Assembly (NCBI GenBank): GCA_012800055.1
Contig: JAAZKA010000143.1
Span: 1 to 34,391, forward strand
Direction: 5' to 3'
From: Clostridiales bacterium
Lineage (GTDB): Bacteria; Bacillota; Clostridia; Oscillospirales; QAMX01
DNA: 34,391 bases
Both the position numbers and the translations under genes were made by a program. Under the pieces are notes generated by a model that was given only the letters and a program-made list of their open reading frames with translations, was not told where the DNA came from and made no database searches. How positions within the stretch are numbered: position 1 is the stretch's first letter; each line of letters opens with the position of its first letter. Of the stretch, positions 18,529 to 27,833 are shown piece after piece.

Positions 18529-19299
18529 ATGAAAAATGTAGCACTTCAGATGTACTCCATCCGCGAGCTGATGAAGGCGGATTCCCATCAGGCAATCCTG
18601 GACGTCGCGAAAGCCGGGTACTCCGGCATCGAGTTTGCGGGCTTCTTCGACCATCCGGTCAGCGATATCAAGGCATGGCTCGACGAAGCGGGCATTGTCT
18701 GCGCCGGTACGCACACCGGCTTGGCTCTTCTGCAGCCCGACACCATCGCGCAGACCATTGAGGATCATCACACACTCGGCACCGACCTGCTGGTCCTCCC
18801 GGGTGTACCCGGCGAGATGTACGGCTCGTATGACGCGGCCTGCGAGATGGGCGCCATGCTCGACAAGATCGGCGCGCAGCTCAAGCGCGAGGGTATCTGC
18901 TTCTACTACCACAACCACTACCGCGAGTTTGACATCTTCAACGGCAAGCGTGCGTTTGACCTCATCTTCGAGCATTCGTCCCCTGAAAATCTCAGCATCG
19001 AGCTGGACTGCTACTGGGCGAGCATCGGCGGCGTAGAACCGTATGACTATATCAAGAAGTACGGCTCCCGCTGTAGCCTGCTGCATGTCAAAGACCGCAA
19101 GCCCGGCGACGAGGAGAAGGTCAAAAACCACATCTTCGAGTGCACCGAGGTCGGTTATGGCGTGATCGACTACAAGAAGATCATCGCGCTGGGAAACCAG
19201 GTCGGCGTGAAGTGGTACACCGTCGAGCAGGAGAGCTTCGACATGCCGATGCTTGAGAGCATCGCAAAGTCTGCGAAGTGGCTCAACGAAAACGTCTGA
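18529..19299 (+). CDS. Sugar phosphate isomerase/epimerase (TIM barrel)
   Basis: MKNVALQMYSIRELM, FYYHNHYREF, SIELDCYW, LLHVKDRKPG, WYTVEQE motifs. Confidence 0.88.
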   Translation: MKNVALQMYSIRELMKADSHQAILDVAKAGYSGIEFAGFFDHPVSDIKAWLDEAGIVCAGTHTGLALLQPDTIAQTIEDHHTLGTDLLVLPGVPGEMYGSYDAACEMGAMLDKIGAQLKREGICFYYHNHYREFDIFNGKRAFDLIFEHSSPENLSIELDCYWASIGGVEPYDYIKKYGSRCSLLHVKDRKPGDEEKVKNHIFECTEVGYGVIDYKKIIALGNQVGVKWYTVEQESFDMPMLESIAKSAKWLNENV

Positions 19300-19306
19300 G
19301 CAATCA

Positions 19307-19341
19307 AAAAGCTCCCGTTACTGCGTGTAACGGGAGCTTTT
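19307..19341. terminator. Bidirectional intrinsic terminator between convergent operons
   Basis: AAAAGCTCCCGTTA ctgcgtg TAACGGGAGCTTTT perfect 14-bp stem. Confidence 0.85.
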
Positions 19342-19350
19342 CATCATCAT

Positions 19351-20220
19351 TCAGGTTGTAGTGGTCGATGGCGCATCGTCATCGGGAAACTCATCCTCGC
19401 GAGGACGTTTCGGTTCCCGCAGCGGTTTGCAGTCCGCCTTGGGGAAGACCCTGAAGTCGTCCGCCATGCGGTCCATGCGCACCTTGACGGTTCCCTTGAG
19501 CAGGTTGACGTCGACGACCGTTCCATTTCCGGCAGGCGTCCGGACAATTGTATCGACGCGCGGAGTCGTGCGGATGAGGTTCTCATAAGCTTCATGCTCG
19601 TATTTCAGGCAGCACATCAGACGCCCGCAGGTACCGGAAATCTTTGTCGGGTTGAGCGACAGGTTCTGTTCCTTGGCCATCTTAATGGAGACCGGCTGGA
19701 AGTCGTCGAGGAACGTCGCGCAACACAGCGGACGTCCGCAGATTCCGAGGCCGCCGAACAGCTTCGCCTCGTCACGCACGCCAATCTGCCGCAGCTCAAT
19801 ACGCATCCGAAACACACTCGCCAGGTCACGCACCAGCTCGCGGAAGTCCACACGTCCATCCGCCGCGAAGTAGAATATGATCTTCGTGCCATCGAATGTG
19901 TACTCCGCCTCGATGAGCTTCATGTCCAGTTTATGCGCAGCGATCTTCTTCTTGCAGATTGCGAATGCGTCAACCGCACGACGGGCGTTCTCCTCGACGA
20001 CGCAGAAATCCTTTTCACTGGCACGGCATATGACCGGACGCAGCGGCTGCACGAGCGTCGTCTCATCGACGGACTTGTTGGTCAACACCACCTCGGCCAT
20101 TTCGATCCCGCGCGCGGTCTCCACGACCACATGGTCGCCGACCTCGTAGGTCTCACCGGCCGGCTCAAAATAGTATATCTTTCCGACGCGTTTGAAGCGT
20201 ACTCCAATGATTTCTATCAA
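19351..20220 (-). CDS. ricT: PSP1-domain protein, RicT/YaaT
   Basis: IIGVRFKRVGKIYYFEPAG, GVRDEAKLFGGLGICGRPLCCATFLDDFQPVSIKMAKEQNLSLNPTKISGTCGRLMCCLKYE is diagnostic. Confidence 0.95.
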   Translation of the reverse strand: MIEIIGVRFKRVGKIYYFEPAGETYEVGDHVVVETARGIEMAEVVLTNKSVDETTLVQPLRPVICRASEKDFCVVEENARRAVDAFAICKKKIAAHKLDMKLIEAEYTFDGTKIIFYFAADGRVDFRELVRDLASVFRMRIELRQIGVRDEAKLFGGLGICGRPLCCATFLDDFQPVSIKMAKEQNLSLNPTKISGTCGRLMCCLKYEHEAYENLIRTTPRVDTIVRTPAGNGTVVDVNLLKGTVKVRMDRMADDFRVFPKADCKPLREPKRPREDEFPDDDAPSTTTT

Positions 20221-20246
20221 AATGCAGATTCCTTTCAGGGGCAGCG

Positions 20247-21122
20247 TTATCTTTCCTGTCTGTCCGCAAAGTATTGCGGAAACAATCCGATGATGTGGGA
20301 GTAGGGGACGTTGCCGTCGGCCATCTCCCGCATCCTGGAGAGCGTGGGAATAAAAGCAATCAGCGCGTCATCACGCCGCTCCCGCAGTCGGTCAAGCGTC
20401 AGACGCGCCAGCATGTCGAGGAAGCGCTTGAGGTCGGCACGCTGCAGGTTTTCCCCGGACAGCCGCCGCCATAACCCCAGCTCGTCGCGCTTTTCCATCG
20501 CGTCCAAACACGCTCCCGCCAGCTCAGTCACCGCCGTGTCATCCGTACTCTCCAACAGCGCCGCGGCGGCATCCGGATAGCCGTCGGCATCACGCAGCAC
20601 GTCGGTGAGAGTCCGCTCGTCACACTCCGGATACCGCGCTTTCAGTTCCCCGAGCGCATCTGGAAACGGCGGCGGCTGCGTTGTCAGCTTCAGGCAGCGT
20701 GACAGAACTGTCTGCAGCAGCGCGCTCTCGTTCTCACACAGCAGGAAGAAGTAGACGCGTGCAGGCGGCTCCTCGAGCAGTTTCAGGAGCTTATTCTGAG
20801 AGGCGATGTTCATCCGCTGCGCGTGGCACACCACGAACACCCGCGTGTCTGCCTCAGCCGGAGACTTGAACGCCTCCTCCTTGAGCGCTTGGGCATATTC
20901 GACCTTGAACTCCTCGTCGCCGTAGTCGTACAGCAGCAGGTCAGCGTGTTCTCCGCGTACGGCGCGTCCGTGTGGGTCGTCGAGCAGTTTCTCGGCACAT
21001 GCAAGTGCCAGCCGACGCTTCCCCGAACCTGCGGGGCCTGTCAGCAAGATGGTCTGTGTGAGGGTGCCGGACGCGATCGCCTCATTGAGGATGCGCGCCG
21101 CGTCCGCGTTGCCGATTGTCAC
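20247..21122 (-). CDS. holB: DNA polymerase III subunit delta'
   Basis: LLTGPAGSGKRRLALACAEKLL, NKLLKLLEEPPARVYFFLLCEN, location between darA and ricT. Confidence 0.85.
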   Translation of the reverse strand: MTIGNADAARILNEAIASGTLTQTILLTGPAGSGKRRLALACAEKLLDDPHGRAVRGEHADLLLYDYGDEEFKVEYAQALKEEAFKSPAEADTRVFVVCHAQRMNIASQNKLLKLLEEPPARVYFFLLCENESALLQTVLSRCLKLTTQPPPFPDALGELKARYPECDERTLTDVLRDADGYPDAAAALLESTDDTAVTELAGACLDAMEKRDELGLWRRLSGENLQRADLKRFLDMLARLTLDRLRERRDDALIAFIPTLSRMREMADGNVPYSHIIGLFPQYFADRQER

Positions 21123-21442
21123 AGTCGCTGGAACTGATCGACGTTGAGAACGAAGACCGTCGCGCCGCCGACAGTGACCTCAACCGGCATCGACGGATAA
21201 TACCCTATACCCAGCTCACTCGCAGTCGGGATGACCTGACGACGGCTGTGGGAATGCTTATGGATGATGTTGAGCACCTTCGACACCTTCTCGTCCTCGA
21301 CTCCGACGAGAATAGTGGTGTTGCCAGCACGAAGGAAGCCGCCGGTCGTCGAGAGCTTCGTGACCGAGTATCCCTCCTGCATAAGTGCATTGACAACCAT
21401 GTTCGCGTCGTCCTGGTTGATAATCGCGAGAACCATCTTCAT
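21119..21442 (-). CDS. darA: Cyclic-di-AMP receptor DarA/PII-like
   Basis: MKMVLAIINQDDANMVVNALMQEGYSVTKLSTTGGFLRAGNTTILVGVED matches the YaaQ/DarA family. Confidence 0.93.
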   Translation of the reverse strand: MKMVLAIINQDDANMVVNALMQEGYSVTKLSTTGGFLRAGNTTILVGVEDEKVSKVLNIIHKHSHSRRQVIPTASELGIGYYPSMPVEVTVGGATVFVLNVDQFQRL

Positions 21443-21481
21443 AGCTGAGTGCGCCTACCCTTCTTTATTGTGTGTGCCTTT

Positions 21482-21510
21482 ATTATACACCATCGCAGCG
21501 GTTTTGGCAA
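21482..21510 (-). promoter_or_regulatory. Sigma70-type promoter for darA-holB-ricT
   Basis: Minus strand TTGCCA, 17 bp spacer, TATAAT. Confidence 0.75.
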
Positions 21511-21555
21511 GAGATTTTCGGAAAACTTTATATACTCTTTGTATATATCTTCTCT

Positions 21556-22656
21556 CTACTCATAGATTCTCTCGATCAACGGGTTGGCGTACAGCGGTGA
21601 CACGTCAAGCACGACCTCGTCTCCCACCTCACACTGGATACCCGTGATGTCGGCAACGCAGTGAACCATACCGATATGCCCGAGCACCGGCGCGCGCCGT
21701 CCGCGGATGGTCACATACATGCGCTTCCTCATAAACAGCAGCTTCACGTCGTGCAGCAGGTAACGCAGCTTATCGCGGAAGCGGAAGATATCGTTCACAC
21801 GTGCGACGCCGAAGCCGTCCGTGTAGCCGAACGGGATGACCGCAATGCGCGTGGGCTTCTTGCAGCGATACGCCGCGCCGTAGCCGACGGTCTGACCTTC
21901 GGCAAGCCACCGCACCTCCGCGACATCGCAGCGCGCATAGCCCACCGGCTGCAGCCCGCAGTTCGCCTTCGCCCGGAACGGCAGCCGTCCGAGAAACGCC
22001 GACCCGATGCGCACCGCGTCGGTCGACGAAAGATCTCCCCGAAACAGGAAGCTCGAATTTCCGGCGTGGACACAGCCCGGATTACAGCCGGCGTTGCGCA
22101 AGGTCTGCGCGGTCTCCAAGAGCCGGTCAAGCTGCTGTTTCGTCATCTTCTTATTCGCGAACGCGCAGGAGAAGTGCGTGTACAGCCCCGTGATGTTGAT
22201 GCGCTTCATGAAGCGGTAAATCTGTGCGATCTTCTCCGTCTCCTCGGGAAGGAAGCCGTAGCGTCCCATGCCGGTGTCGATTTTGATGTGCGCCTCAACG
22301 ATCTCCGAATGTTTCTCCGCAAGACCCGATAAAAGCATTGCATCGTTGTATGAGCCGATCGTTGCGATGGCGTGCGCGTCGATAATGTCCGAGACATCAC
22401 CTTCGGTCGCGACGGAGCGCATAACGAGAATCTCCTCGTCGATGAATCCCGCCATACGCAGCCGGATCGCGTCGGACGGCTCGGTAACGGCAAAGCGGTC
22501 AATGCCCTCGTCCCGCAGCATCCGGGCAAACTGTAAAAGCCCCAGACCGTAGCCGCCTGCCTTGATGACACCGTAGATCGGCTTGTCCCCGGCACGTTTT
22601 TTCACGATGTCGATGTTGTTCTTGAGCTTGTCTTTTTCGATGATATAGGCTTTCAT
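21556..22656 (-). CDS. alr: Alanine racemase-like PLP enzyme
   Basis: YGVIKAGGYGLG (PLP lysine), HIKIDTGMGRYGF, VHAGNSS, PFGYTDGF, GHIGMVHCVADIT; ends in TAG. Confidence 0.85.
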   Translation of the reverse strand: MKAYIIEKDKLKNNIDIVKKRAGDKPIYGVIKAGGYGLGLLQFARMLRDEGIDRFAVTEPSDAIRLRMAGFIDEEILVMRSVATEGDVSDIIDAHAIATIGSYNDAMLLSGLAEKHSEIVEAHIKIDTGMGRYGFLPEETEKIAQIYRFMKRINITGLYTHFSCAFANKKMTKQQLDRLLETAQTLRNAGCNPGCVHAGNSSFLFRGDLSSTDAVRIGSAFLGRLPFRAKANCGLQPVGYARCDVAEVRWLAEGQTVGYGAAYRCKKPTRIAVIPFGYTDGFGVARVNDIFRFRDKLRYLLHDVKLLFMRKRMYVTIRGRRAPVLGHIGMVHCVADITGIQCEVGDEVVLDVSPLYANPLIERIYE

Positions 22657-22693
22657 GCGTCAAGACCCCCCTGATGATAATAGGGAAACCGGA

Positions 22694-23758
22694 TTACGCT
22701 TCTCCCGCCGGGGTACGTTGATTCTGCGTGTGACCGATCTTTTTTCGCGTATGCTCCGCGTATCTCCACAGTGCCGCAAGCGGACGGTTTAACGGCAGCT
22801 CGAAGTCTCCCGCAAACTCGCACAGCTCCCCGTTGAAGCCTTTCTTGAAGCGGTACAGCCCGTAGAGCGGATTGTCTTCCGACAGGTCGCCCGAGACGCC
22901 GCGGAAGTCGTAGATGCGGCAGCCGTATTCCACCGCCCAGCGGATCATCTCCCACTGCAGCAGATAGTTCGGCATCACGTTGCGGTACTCATTGGCCGAC
23001 GCACCATAGAGGTACCACACCTTGTCGCCGTAGCGGATGGCGATCGTCCCGGCGATGGGCTTGTCCTCGTAAAATGCCATGTACAGCCGCGCGTGCTCGC
23101 CCATGCAGTCGAGAATCCTCTCGAAGTACCACGCAGGTCTTGTCGCGAAGCCGTCGCGCGAGCCGGTCACCGCCATGATGCGCGTGAAGTCCGGCACCAT
23201 CTCCTTGCCGCACACACGTACCTCCACGCCTTTGCGTATCGCGAGCCGGACGTTATAACGTGTCTTTTGCTCGAACCCCGCGAGAACCTCATCTTCGTTT
23301 TTACCGGAGACGTCGAGCCGGAAGACGAAGCGCGGCTGGATGCCGTCGAAGTTCTTGCCCGGATCACGCAGCACGAACCCGCGCTTTTTCAATGCCGTGA
23401 CAAACGCCGTATCCGACGCGGGGACGTCGGGGTCCATGCGCAGCGCAAAGCCACGGTGCTTCTTTGCGACGGCCCGCGCACCCTTTACCAGATCGTCGAG
23501 TGCGGCGCCGTCGGTCAGATCGCAGACCGGCCCTCGTCCGCCGTACAGCAGCGTTACCGGCAATACCGGGATGCGGCGGATGAGAATGCCCAGCGCGCCG
23601 CGTACCTTCCCGTTTTCGTCGCGCGACAGCACGCCCTCCCAGCTCCACGCGGACTTCACGCCCGCCCACAGCGTCGACTGTAAAAAATGTCCCTTCGGGG
23701 ACGCTTCGACATACGCGTCATACTCCGCGCGCGTGGCGGATGTGACCAGTTCAAACAA
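22694..23758 (-). CDS. FemA/FemB-family peptidoglycan bridge aminoacyltransferase-like protein
   Basis: FLQSTLWAGVKSAW start, LRMDPDVP, GFEQKTRYNVRLAIRKGVEV, YLYGASANEYRNVMPNYLLQWEMIRWA, YDFRGV, KKGFNGELCEFAGDFELPLN. Confidence 0.88.
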   Translation of the reverse strand: MFELVTSATRAEYDAYVEASPKGHFLQSTLWAGVKSAWSWEGVLSRDENGKVRGALGILIRRIPVLPVTLLYGGRGPVCDLTDGAALDDLVKGARAVAKKHRGFALRMDPDVPASDTAFVTALKKRGFVLRDPGKNFDGIQPRFVFRLDVSGKNEDEVLAGFEQKTRYNVRLAIRKGVEVRVCGKEMVPDFTRIMAVTGSRDGFATRPAWYFERILDCMGEHARLYMAFYEDKPIAGTIAIRYGDKVWYLYGASANEYRNVMPNYLLQWEMIRWAVEYGCRIYDFRGVSGDLSEDNPLYGLYRFKKGFNGELCEFAGDFELPLNRPLAALWRYAEHTRKKIGHTQNQRTPAGEA

Positions 23759-23793
23759 GGATAAGACCTCCGCTTATATGTGTAATGGGTTCT

Positions 23794-25470
23794 TTACAGG
23801 GGCAGTGAGATCGTAACCGTCGTGCCCTTGCCGACCTCCGACGCGATGTCCAGGCGCCCTCCGTGGAGCCGTACAATCTCGTCAGCCACGGCCAGACCGA
23901 TGCCGTTGCCGCGTGCGCGGGTGCTGCCTTTATAGAAGCGGTCCTTGACATGCGGCAGTTCATCCGGCGGGATGCCCTGACCGAAGTCTCGGATCACAAC
24001 ATCGATGGTGGATTTCATCCGCCGCGCGGTGACAAGGATGCGTTTGCCGTCGCCGCCGTGTTTGCGGGCATTGTCCAGAATGTTCAGGAATACCTGCCGC
24101 AGACGCGCTCGGTCGCATACGATCTGCGGACAGTCCTCGTCCTCGTGGAACTCGAGGGTCATACCTTCCTTCTGCAAGGTGTCCATATACATGAACACAA
24201 CGTCCTCGAGGTCGGGCAGGATGTCCGCACGCTCCATGCGCATCATCAGCTCACCGGACTCCATACGCGAGAAGTCGAGAAGCTCCTCAACCATCCGAGA
24301 GAGCCTGCTCGCCTCGTCGCGGATAATATGCAGACCACGCTCGACCTCCGCACGGTCGTCGACACCGCCGGACAGCAGCGTCTCACTCCACCCGCCGATC
24401 GCCGTTAAAGGCGTGCGCAGCTCGTGCGAGACCGATGAGATGAAGTCGTTCTTCGTCTTCTCCGCCTGCGAGACCGCGTCGGACATGTGATTGATCGTCG
24501 TACAAAGCTGACCGATCTCGTTTTGATAGACCGGCGCGATGTGGACGCCGTAGCGGCCCTGCGCGATGAGCATGGCAGTATCATTGACCTGCTGCAGAGG
24601 CGTGAGGATGGAGCGGATAAAGAAGCTGTTCGACAGCAATACAAACGCCAGGATGAACACGCAGACGACCACCGCCATCAGCGCGTAGAGCAGCATGCGG
24701 CTGCGCAGGTTCGCAAGCGAACTGACACATCGGATGACCGCGACAATCTCACCTGCGGGAAAGATGACCGGCGCGGAGACCGCCATGACGCGCTCACCGC
24801 TCGCCGGGTCTACGCCGACCCATGACGCGCTCTCACCCTTACGTATCGCTGCCGTGAGATCGTCGGTCTCCACCGGCAGCCCCGCCGCGAGTCCCGACGA
24901 CGACGCAACGATGCGCCCCGCGCGGTCTAAAAACTGCAGCTCGACGATGTCCTTGTCTTCATAGCTCTCGATATAGACCTTCGCGCCGGCGTACAGCTCG
25001 TTGTCGGAGGCACTGGCGTACTTGTTGAAGAACGCAACTGCCGCGTTGACCCGAGCGCCGAGGTTCGTGCGCATGTTCTGATGCAGCAGGCTCGATACTG
25101 CCACGATGAAGACCGTCGCCGCGACCACCAGAAGCAGTACGACGACCGAGACGCTCTGCGTGAGCCATTGGGTACGGATGCTGCGCTCCCGGCGCTTCGG
25201 CACCATGAACTCCGGATCGTGGGACGGCTCATCCGGCGGTTCTTCGTGCCTACGTCTGCGGAACAGCCCGCTGAAACGGATGCGCGGCGGATCGTCCCGT
25301 ACATCGTCCTCCGGTTCCTGCGCGTACGCCCCGTCCAGCTCTAAAAGCTCGTCGGTATCCACATCCGATGGATCGGGCAGCGGAACCGGGTCGGGCGGCG
25401 GGTTCGGACGTTTGCGGCGCGTATCCTCCGGCAGCCGCGGATTCTCCGGTGGATACCTTACGCCTCCCAT
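23794..25470 (-). CDS. HAMP-domain sensor histidine kinase
   Basis: Two TM segments, HAMP-like linker, H-box FISSVSHELRTPLTAIGGWSE, N-box ILDNARKHG, G-boxes DFGQGIP and GNGIGLAVADEI. Confidence 0.93.
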   Translation of the reverse strand: MGGVRYPPENPRLPEDTRRKRPNPPPDPVPLPDPSDVDTDELLELDGAYAQEPEDDVRDDPPRIRFSGLFRRRRHEEPPDEPSHDPEFMVPKRRERSIRTQWLTQSVSVVVLLLVVAATVFIVAVSSLLHQNMRTNLGARVNAAVAFFNKYASASDNELYAGAKVYIESYEDKDIVELQFLDRAGRIVASSSGLAAGLPVETDDLTAAIRKGESASWVGVDPASGERVMAVSAPVIFPAGEIVAVIRCVSSLANLRSRMLLYALMAVVVCVFILAFVLLSNSFFIRSILTPLQQVNDTAMLIAQGRYGVHIAPVYQNEIGQLCTTINHMSDAVSQAEKTKNDFISSVSHELRTPLTAIGGWSETLLSGGVDDRAEVERGLHIIRDEASRLSRMVEELLDFSRMESGELMMRMERADILPDLEDVVFMYMDTLQKEGMTLEFHEDEDCPQIVCDRARLRQVFLNILDNARKHGGDGKRILVTARRMKSTIDVVIRDFGQGIPPDELPHVKDRFYKGSTRARGNGIGLAVADEIVRLHGGRLDIASEVGKGTTVTISLPL

Positions 25471-26141
25471 TTGTACCCAAAGCCCCAGACGGTCAGGATG
25501 TAGCGCGGCGCAGCGGGGTCCTCCTCGATCTTCAGACGCAGACGCCGCACGTTTACGTCGACGATCTTCAGGTCACCGAAGTAGTCCGGTCCCCAGACCG
25601 TCCGCATGATCTCCTCACGGGACAGCGCACGGGAGGGATTTTCGAGGAAGGTCTTCATGATCATGAACTCGACCTGCGTGATCTCCACGCGTTCATCGCC
25701 GCGCATGAGGGTGCGGCTCTTGATGTTGAGGGTGAACGGCGGAGAGGTCAGCTCGTCGGACTGCGCGGTGGAACCGGTGAGCCGCCGCATCAGTGCGTCG
25801 ATGCGGGCGGTCAGCTCCGCCGGGGAGAAGGGCTTGGTGATGTAGTCATCCGCGCCTGTCATCAGCCCCATGACCTTGTCCATCTCCTATACGCGGGCGG
25901 TGAGCATAATGATGCCGACCTCCGACCCTCTCGCGCGCACACGGCGGCAGATCTCGTAGCCGTCGATCCCCGGCAGCATTACGTCCACGACCATCAGCAT
26001 CACGTCGGGGTTCTGTGCCCAGACATCAAAGGCTTCCTCACCCGATGCCGCCTCGACGACCGCGTAACCCGCACGCTTGAGATTGATGACGATAAAGCTC
26101 CGGATGGACGCCTCGTCCTCAATGACCATAATTTTTCGCAT
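25458..26141 (-). pseudogene. OmpR/PhoB-family response regulator interrupted by an in-frame TAG (25887..25889)
   Basis: Receiver half 25887..26141 (MRKIMVIEDEASIRSF...VVDVMLPGIDGYE...IIMLTARV*) and remainder 25458..25883 ([24 protein letters not shown]...winged helix) are in the same frame and join into a normal-length regulator. Confidence 0.85.
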
Positions 26142-26160
26142 GACTGTACTCCTTGTTTCT

Positions 26161-27486
26161 TCAGGAAAGGTGAAAATAACGGGAGATTTCCTCGTAGGTG
26201 ATGATATCGCGCTCGGAGTTGAGCATCACGCCGTAGAGCGCCGATGACGTCCGTGCGAGCTCGAACAGCCCCAGCTCCTCTTTCTGTTTGTAGCGGTCGG
26301 AGCCGGTGAGCGAGACGATCTGCCACAGTGCCCGCCCAAGCTGCTCGGTCTCACTGTTGTACTCGCAGAAGACGACCGTATCACGTCCGACGTCCTGCAC
26401 GCCGCGTGTGAGTGTAACACTCGGGATCAGCGCGTCGGGCATTTTAAAGTACCAGGGAAGTCCGGCGGCGGTGTAGGCGGTAAATTTGCGCGAGAGCGTG
26501 AGAGATTTGTCAACGACGCACCAGTCCACGCGCAGGAACGGATATGCCGAGCGCACGGTGCTGCCGGGCAGATACTCCACACGCGGCACTTCGACGATGC
26601 CGTCACGGTCGATGTCGCGTGAGGGGAAGCTGACCGGGCGGTAGGTCGCATCAGAGCGGCGTGCGGTCTCGTCATAGCTGAGGTTGTAGAGCTGCCCGTC
26701 GGCGTAGTAGAGAAGGTCGGTGAGCATCCCGGCCTCGCCCGCGCGGTCGGCACCGGCAAGCTTCGCATCGATGATGACGCCGTAGAGATCTGCGCCGATG
26801 CGGTCATAGACGCAGCTTTCAGGGCTTTGGATGCCGGCGGAGAGAATTGTCTCGCCGACCACGGTAAGCGCATCCCGTTCATACTCCAGAAGAACCGCGC
26901 TGCCGGGTGTCGATGCGGACGCATAGTGGCGTAAAAGCAGCAGGTCGTCATCGCCGTCGGAGTCGATATCCTCTGCGAGCAGACCGGTATACTCGCCATT
27001 GTAGAGCATGGTCAGCGTCCCGCCGGCATACACATGCACCGTGACCCCGCGTACGGGATTTGCGCCGAGCCGCCAGCCGATCACCAGCAGCTTTTGCCCA
27101 TCAGCGCCCATCGCCGGGTAGTCGCACAAGTCGAAGCTGTCGCCGACACCCTCGACGCATGCCGCCTGGACATAGCGATTGGTCTCGCGCCGGAACAGGT
27201 ACATCTTTGGTACATAGGCGTCGTCCTCCTTCGCCGAACAGAAGACAAGTACTTCGTCCGTACCATCGCCGTCGAGATCGTTGAGCTGGATCGCCGAACG
27301 GTTCTGTCCGGAGACGGGTGCCGCGAGCTGGGAACCGTCGGCGAGGATACGGTCCAGCTGCTGCTGCACGAGCACATACTGCTCAGGAAGCTGCGGGACG
27401 CGCAGCAGGCTGTCGGTCTCGTCTGCGCAGGCGGTCAACAGAAGCAGCAGCGGAAGTAAAAGCGTGAATTTTCTAATTTTCATCAT
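26161..27486 (-). CDS. Lipoprotein with FG-GAP/VCBS-like DxDxDG repeats
   Basis: Lipobox LLLLLTAC; DLDGDGTDEVLVF, DIDSDGDDDLLLL, DIDRDGIVEVPRV. Confidence 0.75.
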   Translation of the reverse strand: MMKIRKFTLLLPLLLLLTACADETDSLLRVPQLPEQYVLVQQQLDRILADGSQLAAPVSGQNRSAIQLNDLDGDGTDEVLVFCSAKEDDAYVPKMYLFRRETNRYVQAACVEGVGDSFDLCDYPAMGADGQKLLVIGWRLGANPVRGVTVHVYAGGTLTMLYNGEYTGLLAEDIDSDGDDDLLLLRHYASASTPGSAVLLEYERDALTVVGETILSAGIQSPESCVYDRIGADLYGVIIDAKLAGADRAGEAGMLTDLLYYADGQLYNLSYDETARRSDATYRPVSFPSRDIDRDGIVEVPRVEYLPGSTVRSAYPFLRVDWCVVDKSLTLSRKFTAYTAAGLPWYFKMPDALIPSVTLTRGVQDVGRDTVVFCEYNSETEQLGRALWQIVSLTGSDRYKQKEELGLFELARTSSALYGVMLNSERDIITYEEISRYFHLS

Positions 27487-27739
27487 ATTCTCAAATCAAC
27501 GTTGGTGGTAAATCCGAAGGCCTTGTTGTCACTATGTTATTTTACCACAAAACGCAGCGTTTTTCCAGTCCTCCGTGAAATTTTATTACAGCGTTAATAT
27601 TTATCTTACTTCATTGACAGATGGCATATCCCGCGTACATTTAAAATACTTCACGCAGCCTCCGGTGTGCTCAACGGTGGGATCCGTCCGGCAGCGCATC
27701 CATACAAATGTAAAATGCAGATTGCGGATAAAATGCTCC

Positions 27740-27768
27740 TTGCAAAATACCGGGGAATATGGTACACT
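27740..27768 (+). promoter_or_regulatory. Sigma70-type promoter for Gfo/Idh-EamA genes
   Basis: TTGCAA, 17 bp spacer, TACACT. Confidence 0.6.
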
Positions 27769-27833
27769 ACAATGGGGATGAAAATTTCTCCGTTGTTTTC
27801 GTATGACCACACTTTTTTCTGGAGGTATCTTTT

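Noticed and set aside
19594-20304. 236-aa plus-strand ORF opposite ricT
   Set aside because: ricT is unambiguous on the minus strand; this is an antisense frame.
25887-25889. Genome-wide TAG recoding (for example TAG=Gln) as explanation of the split response regulator
   Set aside because: TAG appears as a sensible stop for alr, the EamA transporter and the ORF ending at 31414, so global reassignment is not supported by this window.
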